Both the position numbers and the translations under genes were made by a program. Shown here piece by piece: positions 16,463 through 25,634 of a DNA stretch of 64,000 nt; position 1 is the first letter of the stretch, and each line of letters opens with the position of its first letter. Source of the DNA: an uncultured Christensenellaceae bacterium (GTDB lineage Bacteria > Bacillota > Clostridia > Christensenellales > UBA3700); contig CALWBV010000001.1 in NCBI GenBank assembly GCA_944376205.1, forward strand, positions 124,001-188,000. Reading direction: 5' to 3'. The notes beneath the pieces were generated by a model that saw only the letters and a list, made by a program, of their open reading frames with translations, was not told where the DNA came from and made no database searches.

Positions 16463-17904
16463 CTCTTTTCCTTCGCTTTGTCGTAGTCTATTCTCTTATG
16501 CATAGTATAGGGTACGACTTCGCATATAGTATCTTTTATTCTTGCAAAATCTCTTATCGTGAGCGCACACTCGTCAAGCTGTCCTTCGTTCATTTTGGTA
16601 CGTATAACGCCGTCAACCACTTGTCTCAGCTGTTCGTAATCGTCGGTAGGTTTTGCTCTCAATAATGCCTCGCATATATCGCATATCATAATGAGCGCAC
16701 TGTATCTCGTTGTGGGTTTATGAGCGTTATAGCGATAAGTATAGTTGCTCAATTCTCCCTCTGTGATTCCCTGCGCTTTATAGTAGAAATAAGCAATAGT
16801 CGAGTCGCCGTGATGCTCGTATGCCGCTTTGATTATGGTATCGGGCATACGGTTTGCTTTGAGAATTTCAACGCCGTCTTTGACATGTCCCGTAATAACG
16901 TTTACGCTTACTTCGGGAATCAAATCGTCGTGAGGGTTCTTTCCGTCAGCCTGATTCTCTACAAAGTATTCAGGATTGTTCATCTTGCCTATATCGTGGA
17001 AGTATGCGCATGCTCTCGCCATATAAGGATTGAGATCGATTGCATTCGCACAACTCTCTGCAAGATTGGCCACGCTTGCGCTGTGATTATATGTGCCGGG
17101 CGCTTTTTCTTTAAGTTCCTTGAGAAGGGGCTGTGTAGGAGAACATACTTCAGCAAGTTTGAAGTTTGTCCACACAGAAAACAGCGTCTCGTAAAGAGGC
17201 AGGAAAATCAGGAAAATAGCCACAGAAAGCATGTTGCCTATAAGGCTGCCGAACATAGCAGCGCCTACGCTGGCAGCGTTTCCGCCCTCTCCGAAGAAGT
17301 TATACAATCCGGCAAGAGGAGTCATGGCAAGTCCCAGCAAAATAGTTCCCCAAGTCAGTCGCAAACGGCTGTATTCTCTGCCTACGAGAATGTTCATAAA
17401 CATACTCGTGATCATAGAGATGATGAGACTTCCGACTATTGCAGTACTGAATTCATCGGGTTGCAGTACGTATGTACTTGTCATAAATACCGCCATCATA
17501 GTACCCATCGTAACAAACGTCGTAACGATACCGAGTTTCTTATTGGAAAGCACCGTAACCATCATAGTAACGGACGACATTACGATAGCGTAAGGAGTAA
17601 AAAAGCTGTACAACACAGACGAAACGACGACTGAAATAAAAATTATAGAATAACAAATGAGACATCTTTTTCCTACGGAGATGTATTCCTCTGCGTGTTT
17701 GTCGTATTTTACAATATAGGTGTACAGCGTAACCATAAGCAGATAGACAATGACCGTAAGCGGCAAATAAACTTTGTAAAAAGAAAACATTGCAAAGTCT
17801 TTTGCTATACAAGCTACGGAAACAAGCATCATAAAGAATGTCAGCACGAAAATTGCCGCCAATCTGCCCACAGTCACCAAAATCTGATGTTTGTCAGTTT
17901 TCAT
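16459..17904 (-). CDS. pgpH: HD-domain membrane phosphohydrolase, PgpH-like without sensor domain
   Basis: 481 residues. The membrane part (about 1-245) has seven or so hydrophobic segments, followed by a cytoplasmic HD domain. The HD domain has TYNHSASVANLAE, AYFHDIGKM, ENQ, HV and HHGDSTIAYFY, matching PgpH/YqfF enzymes that hydrolyse c-di-AMP. Typical PgpH proteins are about 700 residues because a large extracellular 7TMR-HDED domain follows the first membrane segment; here segment 1 is followed almost directly by segment 2. Between phoH (10-bp gap) and ybeY (4-bp overlap), the standard place for this gene. Confidence 0.88.
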   Translation of the reverse strand: MKTDKHQILVTVGRLAAIFVLTFFMMLVSVACIAKDFAMFSFYKVYLPLTVIVYLLMVTLYTYIVKYDKHAEEYISVGKRCLICYSIIFISVVVSSVLYSFFTPYAIVMSSVTMMVTVLSNKKLGIVTTFVTMGTMMAVFMTSTYVLQPDEFSTAIVGSLIISMITSMFMNILVGREYSRLRLTWGTILLGLAMTPLAGLYNFFGEGGNAASVGAAMFGSLIGNMLSVAIFLIFLPLYETLFSVWTNFKLAEVCSPTQPLLKELKEKAPGTYNHSASVANLAESCANAIDLNPYMARACAYFHDIGKMNNPEYFVENQADGKNPHDDLIPEVSVNVITGHVKDGVEILKANRMPDTIIKAAYEHHGDSTIAYFYYKAQGITEGELSNYTYRYNAHKPTTRYSALIMICDICEALLRAKPTDDYEQLRQVVDGVIRTKMNEGQLDECALTIRDFARIKDTICEVVPYTMHKRIDYDKAKEKR

Positions 17905-17914
17905 CTTAAGTTAC

Positions 17915-18868
17915 CTATTCCTCGTTGTTTATACTGTTTTCGTACGCTTTGACGATAGCCTGAACAAGATCGTTACGTACGATATCTTTAGCTTTCAAAT
18001 TTACGATAGCGATACCCTCGATATCCTTGAGAATCGCCGAAGCGTGCAGCAATCCCGATTTTTTATTATCGGGCAAATCTATCTGCGTGGCGTCGCCCGT
18101 GACTACTATACGGCTGCCTTCACCCATTCTGGTAAGAAACATCTTCATCTGTTCTCTTGTGGTATTCTGCGCTTCGTCGAGAATTATAAAAGCATTGGAG
18201 AGCGTGCGACCGCGCATGTATGCAAGCGGAGCGATTTCGATAATACCTTTTTCGATAAGTCTGGAATACACTTCAAGCCCGAACATTTCCTGAAGGGCGT
18301 CGTAAAGCGGTCTCAAATAAGGGTCAACCTTTGCCCCGAGATCGCCGGGTAAAAAGCCGAGTTTTTCACCTGCTTCGACTGCAGGTCTGGTGAGAATTAT
18401 TTTATCTACGGCTTTGTTTTTATACATTGTTACGGCTTCTGCAACGGCGAGGTACGTCTTACCCGTACCGGCAGGACCGATTCCGAAAACTATTGGATTA
18501 TTACGGATAGCTTCGATATATTTGGCTTGTCCGTAAGTCTTGCATTTTATTGGTTTGCCTTTTGCCGTAACGGCTATTACTCTGAAAAGTTCGTCAAATT
18601 TTTCTTCTTCGCCGTTTTCGGTTATTTCAGCGCAAAATCTTATAAAAGATTTATTGATCGTGTTGGTCTTGCTTTTTTCAAGCAAGAGCGTGACCAAGTC
18701 AGCGCATTTGCCAACCTTGTCTTCTTCGCCTTCTATGACTACCGCACCGTCAAACAGATTTATGTTTACTCCGTAACGTTTGCGCAGATAATTTGCATTT
18801 TCGTCATGATTGCCGAAAAGAGCAATTGCGTCCTGCAAATCTTTGACTTCGATATTGACCTTTATAAT
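17915..18868 (-). CDS. phoH: PhoH-family ATPase
   Basis: About 317 residues, the normal size. P-loop ATPase often paired with ybeY and probably acting in RNA metabolism; exact role unsettled. Walker A GIGPAGTGKTYLAVAEA and Walker B IILDEAQNTT are intact, and the N-terminal PhoH-type domain (DAIALFG..DENA) is present. There is no ATG, GTG or TTG at a usual distance from the strong AAGGAGTG that overlaps the end of yqfD. ATT at 18868, seven bases after the core, is the best-placed initiator. The nearest canonical in-frame codon is a TTG at 18886, upstream of that ribosome binding site. Confidence 0.88.
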   Translation of the reverse strand: MIKVNIEVKDLQDAIALFGNHDENANYLRKRYGVNINLFDGAVVIEGEEDKVGKCADLVTLLLEKSKTNTINKSFIRFCAEITENGEEEKFDELFRVIAVTAKGKPIKCKTYGQAKYIEAIRNNPIVFGIGPAGTGKTYLAVAEAVTMYKNKAVDKIILTRPAVEAGEKLGFLPGDLGAKVDPYLRPLYDALQEMFGLEVYSRLIEKGIIEIAPLAYMRGRTLSNAFIILDEAQNTTREQMKMFLTRMGEGSRIVVTGDATQIDLPDNKKSGLLHASAILKDIEGIAIVNLKAKDIVRNDLVQAIVKAYENSINNEE

Positions 18869-18870
18869 AA

Positions 18871-19998
18871 TTACACTCCTTGGCAAATAGCTTGTTCTAC
18901 AATATAGTATATATCTATTATGTGCAAATTGTCTACCCTTTTGCGCAAAGTATAATTTTTTAGAAGTTTTGCTTGTGGAGGCAATTCCTGCCACAATTGC
19001 ATCTCATATACGCTTATCTGTGCGTCGATTTGCTCATCAGACAGCGTTATTTCTCTGTTTTCTACCTCATAATACGTAGTCGTGACCGCCTTTACTGGTA
19101 TTACCGAACCGAAAGTTTTTGTCTCGGTGACGCTCTCGAAAAACTCGTATTCTTGAGTATGAGTTTTGCCTATCGGCTTGCCGAAAAGATATATTGCAGT
19201 ATTTTCATAGCTCTTGCCCGTCCTGACTTTTTCCACGGATTTTGAAGAGAGTGTAACTCTTTGCGTATATGCACATTCTGCATATACTTCGCCTGCGGCT
19301 TCGACAGCGATACGTTCGTTGTCCTCTGTATCGGGATAAGTATCCACATATCCTGCGATAAGCACGTCTCCGGCTTTTACCACATCGCCCGCTTGAACCA
19401 TAGCCGTACCCGAATATACCAGCACTCTTGTTATTATTCCGTCGCGCGCAGCAACGATTTGCGAGTATTCGCTTTCCTCTTTGTCGGTATGCACCTGTTT
19501 TACATCGATTTTGAGAATACCGCCGTCAAAATAGCAATTCGCAAATCCCGCACCATCTATTCTGGAAGTAATTTCCATTGACAAGGCTTTTGTATCGAGA
19601 GAGGATTTTTGCATGAATTTTTTATATTGAAACTCCTCGAGTATTGTCTCGATCTGCGCTTTTTGCGTACCGTTCAGACACTCTATCTCTACGCCTAAAC
19701 ACAATCCCGATCCCAAACATATCGCCGTAATAGTCAATATTGCCGCAATAACCAGCGACGAATATCTCAATACGAGTTTTTTTGTAAGATAACTGCCGCC
19801 ACGTCTTTTTACCGTATATTGCACACGACATGCTTTCAATGTCTTTTCAACTTGTTCGAGATAACAATCTTCTATGGAAAAGGTAATTTTTCCGTCTTTT
19901 CTGATTACCTTTCTGACAGCGATGTTTTTATCGAGAAAAGTATTGAGAAGTCTTTGGGAATTTCTGTCCTCGCTCTCGACGACGGTAAGAATTTTCAT
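18871..19998 (-). CDS. yqfD: Sporulation protein YqfD
   Basis: 375 residues, the family's usual length. Membrane protein of the mother-cell sporulation regulon, needed for efficient sporulation, function unknown. One strong transmembrane segment near residues 80-102 separates a cytoplasmic N-terminal domain from a large extracytoplasmic part containing the typical 'RDGIITRVLVYSGTA' stretch. It starts within the end of yqfC (4-bp overlap), and its last codons carry the phoH ribosome binding site. Confidence 0.9.
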   Translation of the reverse strand: MKILTVVESEDRNSQRLLNTFLDKNIAVRKVIRKDGKITFSIEDCYLEQVEKTLKACRVQYTVKRRGGSYLTKKLVLRYSSLVIAAILTITAICLGSGLCLGVEIECLNGTQKAQIETILEEFQYKKFMQKSSLDTKALSMEITSRIDGAGFANCYFDGGILKIDVKQVHTDKEESEYSQIVAARDGIITRVLVYSGTAMVQAGDVVKAGDVLIAGYVDTYPDTEDNERIAVEAAGEVYAECAYTQRVTLSSKSVEKVRTGKSYENTAIYLFGKPIGKTHTQEYEFFESVTETKTFGSVIPVKAVTTTYYEVENREITLSDEQIDAQISVYEMQLWQELPPQAKLLKNYTLRKRVDNLHIIDIYYIVEQAICQGV

Positions 19999-20264
19999 TT
20001 TTTCTCCTCCCCTATATCGACTCCCGTCACTCTTCCTTTGATTACGATTTCCCCTCTTTGACTGCTGACAATGGAGAGCGATTGTCCTAAAAGAGTTGCG
20101 TTGCCGGATTTGAGCTTCAATATTATTTTATCGTCTCCGAAATACAATACGCCCTTGTGTCCTTCAACCACGGCATAATCTTTTGCGATACTTATTTTAT
20201 AGATGTTGCCGACAGCGTCTGTCTTTTTACCTAATTTCTGCACTATTTCTTTGTCATAACTCAT
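19995..20264 (-). CDS. yqfC: YabP/YqfC-family sporulation protein
   Basis: 89 residues, a small beta-rich protein of the YabP/YqfC family, known in endospore formers and always next to yqfD. Key pattern: DYAVVEGHKGVLYFGDDKI, then GQSLSIVSSQRGEIVIKGRV. TAGGAG precedes the ATG. First gene of yqfC-yqfD-phoH-pgpH-ybeY. Confidence 0.9.
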   Translation of the reverse strand: MSYDKEIVQKLGKKTDAVGNIYKISIAKDYAVVEGHKGVLYFGDDKIILKLKSGNATLLGQSLSIVSSQRGEIVIKGRVTGVDIGEEKK

Positions 20265-20284
20265 ATATGCTTTTCTCCTACGCT

Positions 20285-20313
20285 ATTATATGCTTAAGCA
20301 AACTGCGTTATGA
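20285..20313 (-). promoter_or_regulatory. Candidate sigma-E type promoter of yqfC
   Basis: On the minus strand TCATAAC, 14-bp spacer, CATATAAT. This resembles the mother-cell sigma-E pattern (ATA-type -35; CATACAAT -10, one mismatch) at the right spacing. It sits 20 bp upstream of the yqfC ATG. A sigma-A reading of the TATAAT is also possible. Confidence 0.4.
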
Positions 20314-20321
20314 AAAGCAAA

Positions 20322-20342
20322 AAGGACCGCTGATGCAGTCCT
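20322..20342 (-). terminator. Terminator of dnaB
   Basis: AGGACTGC / GCGGTCCT hairpin (one mismatch, short loop) followed on the minus strand by TTTTTGCTTTT, about 100 bp after the dnaB stop. Confidence 0.75.
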
Positions 20343-20442
20343 CGATTTGTTTATATTTATTATTTGTTTATCAATTATTATTCTCAAACGGCGCAATGCG
20401 CATTTACTATCTAAACTACTACACCGTATAAAATAAGCTCGG

Positions 20443-21924
20443 TTATCCCAATTCGCTCAAATCCACATAAGCGTCTGCGCCGGGATCGTCGGGCGGAGCT
20501 TCGAATCCCGACATAGCTTCGGCAACGTTTTCTTCCAAAGCGTTTGAGGATTGAGTGTTTTGAGGAATAATTCTGTTTGCGACGGTAGGTTTGAATCTCA
20601 TCTGACTCTTATCCCACTCGTAATACAATTCACCCGTCGAGCCGTTTCTGTGTTTTGCAAGCATGAGAGTAATAGCCGTTTTTCCGTTATCGACGGCAAA
20701 TTCTCCGTCAACGAGAAAGGCTACGATATCTGCGTCCTGCTCGATGCTTCCCGATTCTCTCAAGTCGCTGAGCTTGGGGGTTTTGTCCTCTCTGTCTCTG
20801 TTTTCTATGCTACGGGACATCTGCGAAAGAATAAGTACGGGGACTTTGAGTTCTTTTGCGAGAAGTTTTATAAAACGTGAAATTTCTCCGACTTGTTCGT
20901 TTTTGCTTCTTGAAGCGGTAGCGGCACTGGGCGAGATAAGCTGCAAATAGTCGATAACGACAAAGTCGAGTCTGCCCTTTTGCGCCTTTAGTCTGCGGCA
21001 CTTGGACATGATCTGTTCGCATGTTATCATTGCCGAATCGTCTATGTATACGTTACTGTTTTTAAGCACGTCCTGTGCAAGCCATACTTTATCGAGTCCC
21101 TCTTTGTTTTCGAGACCGTTCTGAATATCTCTCGAGTCTATACCAGCCACGTTGGACATCATTCTGAATACTAGTTCGACGGCAGACATTTCGAGGTCGA
21201 ATACCGCAACTACTTCTTTGCTGTCCTTGCGAGAAGCGATATTGGTTACCATGTTCATGGCAAACGAAGTTTTACCGCAACCGGGTCGTGCGGCAAGTAC
21301 TATCATCTGACCGGGCATAAATCCGTTGGTAGCTTCGTCAAGATTCTTAAATCCGACTTTAAGACCGCCCTGGCTGCCGTTTTCACTGTAAGCCTTCTCT
21401 ATTCTCTCCATTACTTCTACGGTAGCGTTGGAGATATGCGCAAGTTCGGACGACTCGTTGTTTTCGGAAATTTTATATATAAGCGCTTCCGCAACTGCAA
21501 GCACTTTTTCCGCATCGTCCTCTTTGTATGCCGTGTCGATAATGTCTCGGCAATTGGTGATGACCTTTCTCAAAGTGGAGTTTTTCTTGAGGATGTTGAC
21601 ATAATAGTCTATATTCGCCGTCGAAGGAATACTGTCAAGCAATTCGTCGAGGGTCGTTACGCCGCCGACTTCCTGGAGTATGCCCTCTCTCTCGAGACTG
21701 CTTGCAAGCATAACGAGATCCACAGGCTTATTCTGATTGATAAGTTTTTTTATCTGTGCGAAAATCTTCTTGTATATGCTTGTGTAAAAATCGTCTTCAT
21801 GAATATTGCATGCAATACGGTTGGCAACGTCGTTGTCACTTATTATTGCACCGAGAACGGCTTGTTCCGCCTCGATAGAACAGGGATAATCTCTTATAGT
21901 CTTTTGTTTTGTTTTTTCTGCCAT
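20443..21924 (-). CDS. dnaB: Replicative DNA helicase DnaB (DnaC of Bacillus)
   Basis: 493 residues. Hexameric helicase that unwinds the replication fork. The N-terminal collar domain (about 10-110, binds primase) begins with the typical SIEAEQAVLGAII. The RecA-like C-terminal domain has Walker A ARPGCGKTSFAMN, FDLEMS, VVIDYLQLI and the arginine-finger region LSDLRESGSIEQDAD. The C-terminal tail of about 40 residues is acidic. No intein. Expressed separately from pepF upstream. Confidence 0.96.
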   Translation of the reverse strand: MAEKTKQKTIRDYPCSIEAEQAVLGAIISDNDVANRIACNIHEDDFYTSIYKKIFAQIKKLINQNKPVDLVMLASSLEREGILQEVGGVTTLDELLDSIPSTANIDYYVNILKKNSTLRKVITNCRDIIDTAYKEDDAEKVLAVAEALIYKISENNESSELAHISNATVEVMERIEKAYSENGSQGGLKVGFKNLDEATNGFMPGQMIVLAARPGCGKTSFAMNMVTNIASRKDSKEVVAVFDLEMSAVELVFRMMSNVAGIDSRDIQNGLENKEGLDKVWLAQDVLKNSNVYIDDSAMITCEQIMSKCRRLKAQKGRLDFVVIDYLQLISPSAATASRSKNEQVGEISRFIKLLAKELKVPVLILSQMSRSIENRDREDKTPKLSDLRESGSIEQDADIVAFLVDGEFAVDNGKTAITLMLAKHRNGSTGELYYEWDKSQMRFKPTVANRIIPQNTQSSNALEENVAEAMSGFEAPPDDPGADAYVDLSELG

Positions 21925-21995
21925 ATTAACTCCTATATTCTATCTTAATATAAAAGCGTTTTTTCGTCAAGGCATTTGACTCAACCGATAAATGG

Positions 21996-23780
21996 TCAGC
22001 CAAGCTTTTCGAGTTGATTAAGCGTTTCTTCAAACACTTTCATAGCCTGTTTATAAGGTTTGTCGTCTGTAAGGTCAACTCCTGCAAGCTTAAGAATTTC
22101 CACGGGAGACATGCTGCCGCCGGCTTTGAGGAAGTTTTTATATTTTTGCACGGCTTCATCGCCTTTTGTAAGAATATCGTCTGCGATACATATAGCGCTT
22201 ATCATTCCGGTAGAATATTTGTACACGTAAAACGCATTGTAAAAGTGAGGTATGCGTGCCCACTCGTACTGTATAAGTTCGTCGTCGGCGACTCCGTCGG
22301 TCATATAGTATTTGTCGTTGAGTTTTTTATAGATAGCATTGAGCGTCTGCGCATTGAGAGCTTCTCCTTTTTCCGCAAGCGTATGCGCCTCGTATTCAAA
22401 CTCTGCAAACTGCGTCTGACGGAATATTGTCGTTCTGAACATGTCGAGAAGATAAGACAAGAGATATTTTTTATCGTTGCCTTCGGCGGATTTGAGAAGA
22501 TGTCTCAAAAGAAGCACTTCGTTGACAGTTGACGCCACTTCCGCTACAAAAATCTTATATTCGGCTTTTGCAAAAGGTTGAGCGGAATTGGAATAATAGC
22601 TGTGCATTGCGTGTCCGAGTTCATGCGCTATCGTAAAGACGTCGTGCGTGGTTTTCTGATAATTGAGAAGTACGTAGGGATGCACTCCGTAACAGCCCCA
22701 GCTATAAGCTCCGCTTCTCTTTCCTTTGTTTTCGTATACGTCGATCCAACCTTCGTTAAAGGCTTTGTCGAGAAGTTCTTCATACTCTTTGCCCATAGGA
22801 GCAAGAGCTTCTTTTACCATGCGGCAAGCCTCGGGGTATTCGACTGCTTTTTCACTTCCGCTCACGATAGGCACATGCAAGTCATACATATGCAGTTTGT
22901 CATAGCCGAGAGCCTTTCTTCTGTAACGCATATATCTGTGCAAGCCGCCGAGCGCACCGTCGATACATTCGGTAAGTTTGCGGTATACGTCCGAAGGAAC
23001 GTCCTCTCCGCAAGTAGCCCTATCGAGACAGCTGTCGTATTTTCTCACCTGCGTATAAAAAACGTTCTTTTTCACATTGCCGATATACAGCATGGATACG
23101 GTATTTATCATATCTTTATAGGCGTTGAACATACTCTCAAAAGCCTTTTTTCTGTCCTCTCTGTCAGGCGATTGCATATACAGACCGTATAGTCCGTGCG
23201 AGAGTTTTACTTCTTCGCCGTCAGAATCTACAAACGGTTGAAATTTAACGTCGAGATTGTCAAACATGCCGAATGCGTCTTTGAATATTCCGCTGAAAAG
23301 TCCTGTCTTTGCGAGAATGGTTTCTTCGGCTGTCGAAAGCGAATGCTCCTTGCGCTTTGCTATGAGTTCGAGATTGTAGGAATAGTCCTCGAATTCTTTT
23401 TTCTTGGAGAGTTCGAGCAAAAACTCTTTGCTGTTTTGAGCAAGTTGAGGGCTTATGAAAGCCGACAGCGTAGAAAGTTCGACGCAAAGATTTTCTATTT
23501 TGTCGCTCATGGCAAGATATTTCTCTACCGAACAATCCTCATCCTTGCGCATTTTAGTATATACATACAGTCTTTCGAGTTTTTTACTGAGTTCATCGTC
23601 CGCACGGAAACATTCGAGAATTGATTTTTCCTCGTTCAGTTTGTCCTTGAAACGCACGATATCCTTTCCCTCTTTCAAAATCTCGTCATAGAGTCTTTTC
23701 CATTCATTGTCATCTGCAACCATATCTTCGAGTCGCCATTTATATCTGTCGTCTATCTGATCTCTGTTCTTTACCTGCAT
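21996..23780 (-). CDS. pepF: Oligoendopeptidase F (M3 family)
   Basis: 594 residues, the usual length. Cytoplasmic zinc peptidase that degrades short peptides. The metal motif HELGHAMHSYYS (HExxH) near residue 380 and a downstream glutamate in the 'AEVASTVNE' helix are intact. The N-terminal helical domain is typical of M3B enzymes. The ATG is preceded by GCGGAGGC, with a TATAAT about 35 nt upstream. No signal peptide. Confidence 0.95.
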   Translation of the reverse strand: MQVKNRDQIDDRYKWRLEDMVADDNEWKRLYDEILKEGKDIVRFKDKLNEEKSILECFRADDELSKKLERLYVYTKMRKDEDCSVEKYLAMSDKIENLCVELSTLSAFISPQLAQNSKEFLLELSKKKEFEDYSYNLELIAKRKEHSLSTAEETILAKTGLFSGIFKDAFGMFDNLDVKFQPFVDSDGEEVKLSHGLYGLYMQSPDREDRKKAFESMFNAYKDMINTVSMLYIGNVKKNVFYTQVRKYDSCLDRATCGEDVPSDVYRKLTECIDGALGGLHRYMRYRRKALGYDKLHMYDLHVPIVSGSEKAVEYPEACRMVKEALAPMGKEYEELLDKAFNEGWIDVYENKGKRSGAYSWGCYGVHPYVLLNYQKTTHDVFTIAHELGHAMHSYYSNSAQPFAKAEYKIFVAEVASTVNEVLLLRHLLKSAEGNDKKYLLSYLLDMFRTTIFRQTQFAEFEYEAHTLAEKGEALNAQTLNAIYKKLNDKYYMTDGVADDELIQYEWARIPHFYNAFYVYKYSTGMISAICIADDILTKGDEAVQKYKNFLKAGGSMSPVEILKLAGVDLTDDKPYKQAMKVFEETLNQLEKLG

Positions 23781-23827
23781 ATAAGCCTCCGCTGATAATT
23801 ATGAATCTATTATACTACAATAATACG

Positions 23828-23856
23828 AAAAAGGCACTTATAAAAAGCACCTTTTT
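23828..23856 (-). terminator. Terminator after the EIIC-like permease
   Basis: A 12-bp stem including two G-T pairs (AAAAAGGTGCTT with AAGTGCCTTTTT on the minus strand), located about 110 bp past the permease stop and just upstream of pepF. Confidence 0.7.
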
Positions 23857-23963
23857 TAACGTTATTCCGCCAAGCTCCGCAATTTCTCTTGTAAACAGGG
23901 CATAAAGCTATATTTTGCGTTGTACGATAGCGGTATGTATTTTCAATTTATTGATATATTATA

Positions 23964-25232
23964 TCAATCGGGCAAAGTAAGATCGCCGGGTTTGATCCAG
24001 TTGAGTTTTCTGAACAAAAGACAGAATGCCCAGCTCAACAGTCCGGGGAGCACAAACATAAGAAGTATGAGTCCTATTACCATTACCCATATACTGTCGC
24101 CCTGCTGCTTTGTAGTCGTTATTATGTCGATGACTCCTACAAGTCCGCTGGTACCCATACCGCCGCCTGAAGCGCCGCACTTTAATTTGAAAAGACATGT
24201 AGACAACGGACCGCATATTGCGCTTGCTATCGTAGGAGGCAAAAGCACACGGGGATTTTTCATCACGTTGGGTATCTGAAGCATAGAAGTACCTATACCC
24301 TGCGATACGAGACCGCCCCATTTGTTTTCTCTGAAAGACATTACGGCAAAACCTACCATGTGACACGCACAGCCTACCGTTGCCGCACCGCCCGCAATAT
24401 ACATAGCCGATATCTGTGCGGGATCTGTACCTGCAAGCACGGGGGTTGCGATAGCTACCCAAATTGCCGCACTCGACGTAGGCAAAGTGAGCAATATTCC
24501 CATAATCACGGCTATTACGATACCCATAAAGAAGGGGGTGAAGTCTGTCGCTATGGCTATTCCCTTACCGAGCATATTTATCAGCCAGATAAACGGATAG
24601 GATACGTATGCACCGACAATAGATACCACAAGACACACTACGGGTATAAGAATGATATCGAGTTTTGTTTTACCTGCAACAAGTCCCGACAATTCGCATG
24701 CCATAAGTGCCGTTACGTATGCACCGATAGGGTTGCCGGGTTTTGTTACGCCCGTAGCCGACGAAAGTCCGGACACGAGAGTATATACTGCGTTTGAAGT
24801 CGTACCGGCAGTAATAAACACGTCTGCCCACGCACCTATAAAGCCTGCAACTATCGTGGCAAGCACAACAAGAGGGGGCATTTTGAGCCTGTATGCAATG
24901 CCTGCACCAATGCCTGCACCCATAAGGAGCGAAGCGATACGGCCTGCCATGACAAGCAATCTGCCTATTGCGTTGTTTTCCGTGAAGATGTATTGACCCA
25001 GCGTAGTAAAAATCGTACCTGCGATCAATGTGACAAAGAGGCCTTGCGCCATACCCGTAAAGGCGTCGATAAACCATCTTTTAGAAAGTTTTTTTGTAAT
25101 TTGCCAAAACTTATTTTGCGCTTTAGGCGCTTCTTGATTTTTGTCGTCTTGGCTTTGTGGGTTTGTAACTACTTCTTCCACTTGGGCTGTTTTCTGCTCT
25201 TCTTCGGCAGTAGAATGGAATTGATCTTCCAT
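23964..25232 (-). CDS. PTS EIIC-like membrane permease (PTS_EIIC_2 type), orphan
   Basis: 422 residues. A hydrophilic N-terminal region of about 45 residues (Glu/Gln-rich) is followed by about ten membrane segments rich in Gly and Ala. The segments carry repeated 'GAGIGAGIAYRL', 'TLPTSSAAIWVAIA' and 'GGAATVGCACHMVGFAV' type motifs found in the second PTS EIIC family. EIIC proteins translocate sugars coupled to phosphorylation by EIIB. No EIIA or EIIB domain is fused or encoded nearby, so substrate and coupling are unknown. GGGAGG precedes the ATG. It is separated from the downstream-lying pepF by a terminator. Confidence 0.75.
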   Translation of the reverse strand: MEDQFHSTAEEEQKTAQVEEVVTNPQSQDDKNQEAPKAQNKFWQITKKLSKRWFIDAFTGMAQGLFVTLIAGTIFTTLGQYIFTENNAIGRLLVMAGRIASLLMGAGIGAGIAYRLKMPPLVVLATIVAGFIGAWADVFITAGTTSNAVYTLVSGLSSATGVTKPGNPIGAYVTALMACELSGLVAGKTKLDIILIPVVCLVVSIVGAYVSYPFIWLINMLGKGIAIATDFTPFFMGIVIAVIMGILLTLPTSSAAIWVAIATPVLAGTDPAQISAMYIAGGAATVGCACHMVGFAVMSFRENKWGGLVSQGIGTSMLQIPNVMKNPRVLLPPTIASAICGPLSTCLFKLKCGASGGGMGTSGLVGVIDIITTTKQQGDSIWVMVIGLILLMFVLPGLLSWAFCLLFRKLNWIKPGDLTLPD

Positions 25233-25304
25233 ACCAACCTCCCAAATATATGATTGTTACCATTATATTGATAAATGAATTTTATGTCAAACAAATGCAA
25301 ACAA

Positions 25305-25338
25305 AAAAGACGGTTTAACAAAATTTCAGCCGTCTTTT
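25305..25338 (-). terminator. Terminator of the DtxR-type regulator cluster
   Basis: AAAAGACGG pairs with CCGTCTTTT across a 16-nt loop, with a TTTTTTG tail on the minus strand. Located 14 bp after the small membrane protein gene. Confidence 0.75.
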
Positions 25339-25351
25339 CCAGAAAATGTCG

Positions 25352-25633
25352 CTATTGATTGCGTTTGACTTTAGGTTTGGCAGTGTTTTCTTTGGTATCG
25401 TAAAGCTCTTTGTCTATATCTGCCTTTTGAACTTTTATAATGTGAGGATTGACATAAATGTCCTTTTCACTGTTGATTTTTTCTCTTTTTCGTATTTTGA
25501 ATCCCTTTGTTTTTGTAAAGAAAAAGAATATGACAAAAAATACCACTACGAGTATGCTCGCTATGATATAAAACTTTATATCGCCTACCGACACGTTTTG
25601 ATATGCCGAATTTTTGCAAAGCAAAAAGTACAT
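25352..25633 (-). CDS. Small single-span membrane protein, unknown
   Basis: 93 residues from the ATG at 25633. One very hydrophobic segment at about 20-41 (FYIIASILVVVFFVIFFFFT) is followed by a basic patch and a charged cytoplasmic-looking tail of about 50 residues. The ribosome binding site GGAGGG lies in the last codons of the DtxR-type gene, and the start lies one base past that gene's stop codon, so the two are translationally coupled. I recognise no family. A role connected with metal homeostasis is only a guess from the neighbour. Confidence 0.7.
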   Translation of the reverse strand: MYFLLCKNSAYQNVSVGDIKFYIIASILVVVFFVIFFFFTKTKGFKIRKREKINSEKDIYVNPHIIKVQKADIDKELYDTKENTAKPKVKRNQ

Positions 25634-25634
25634 A

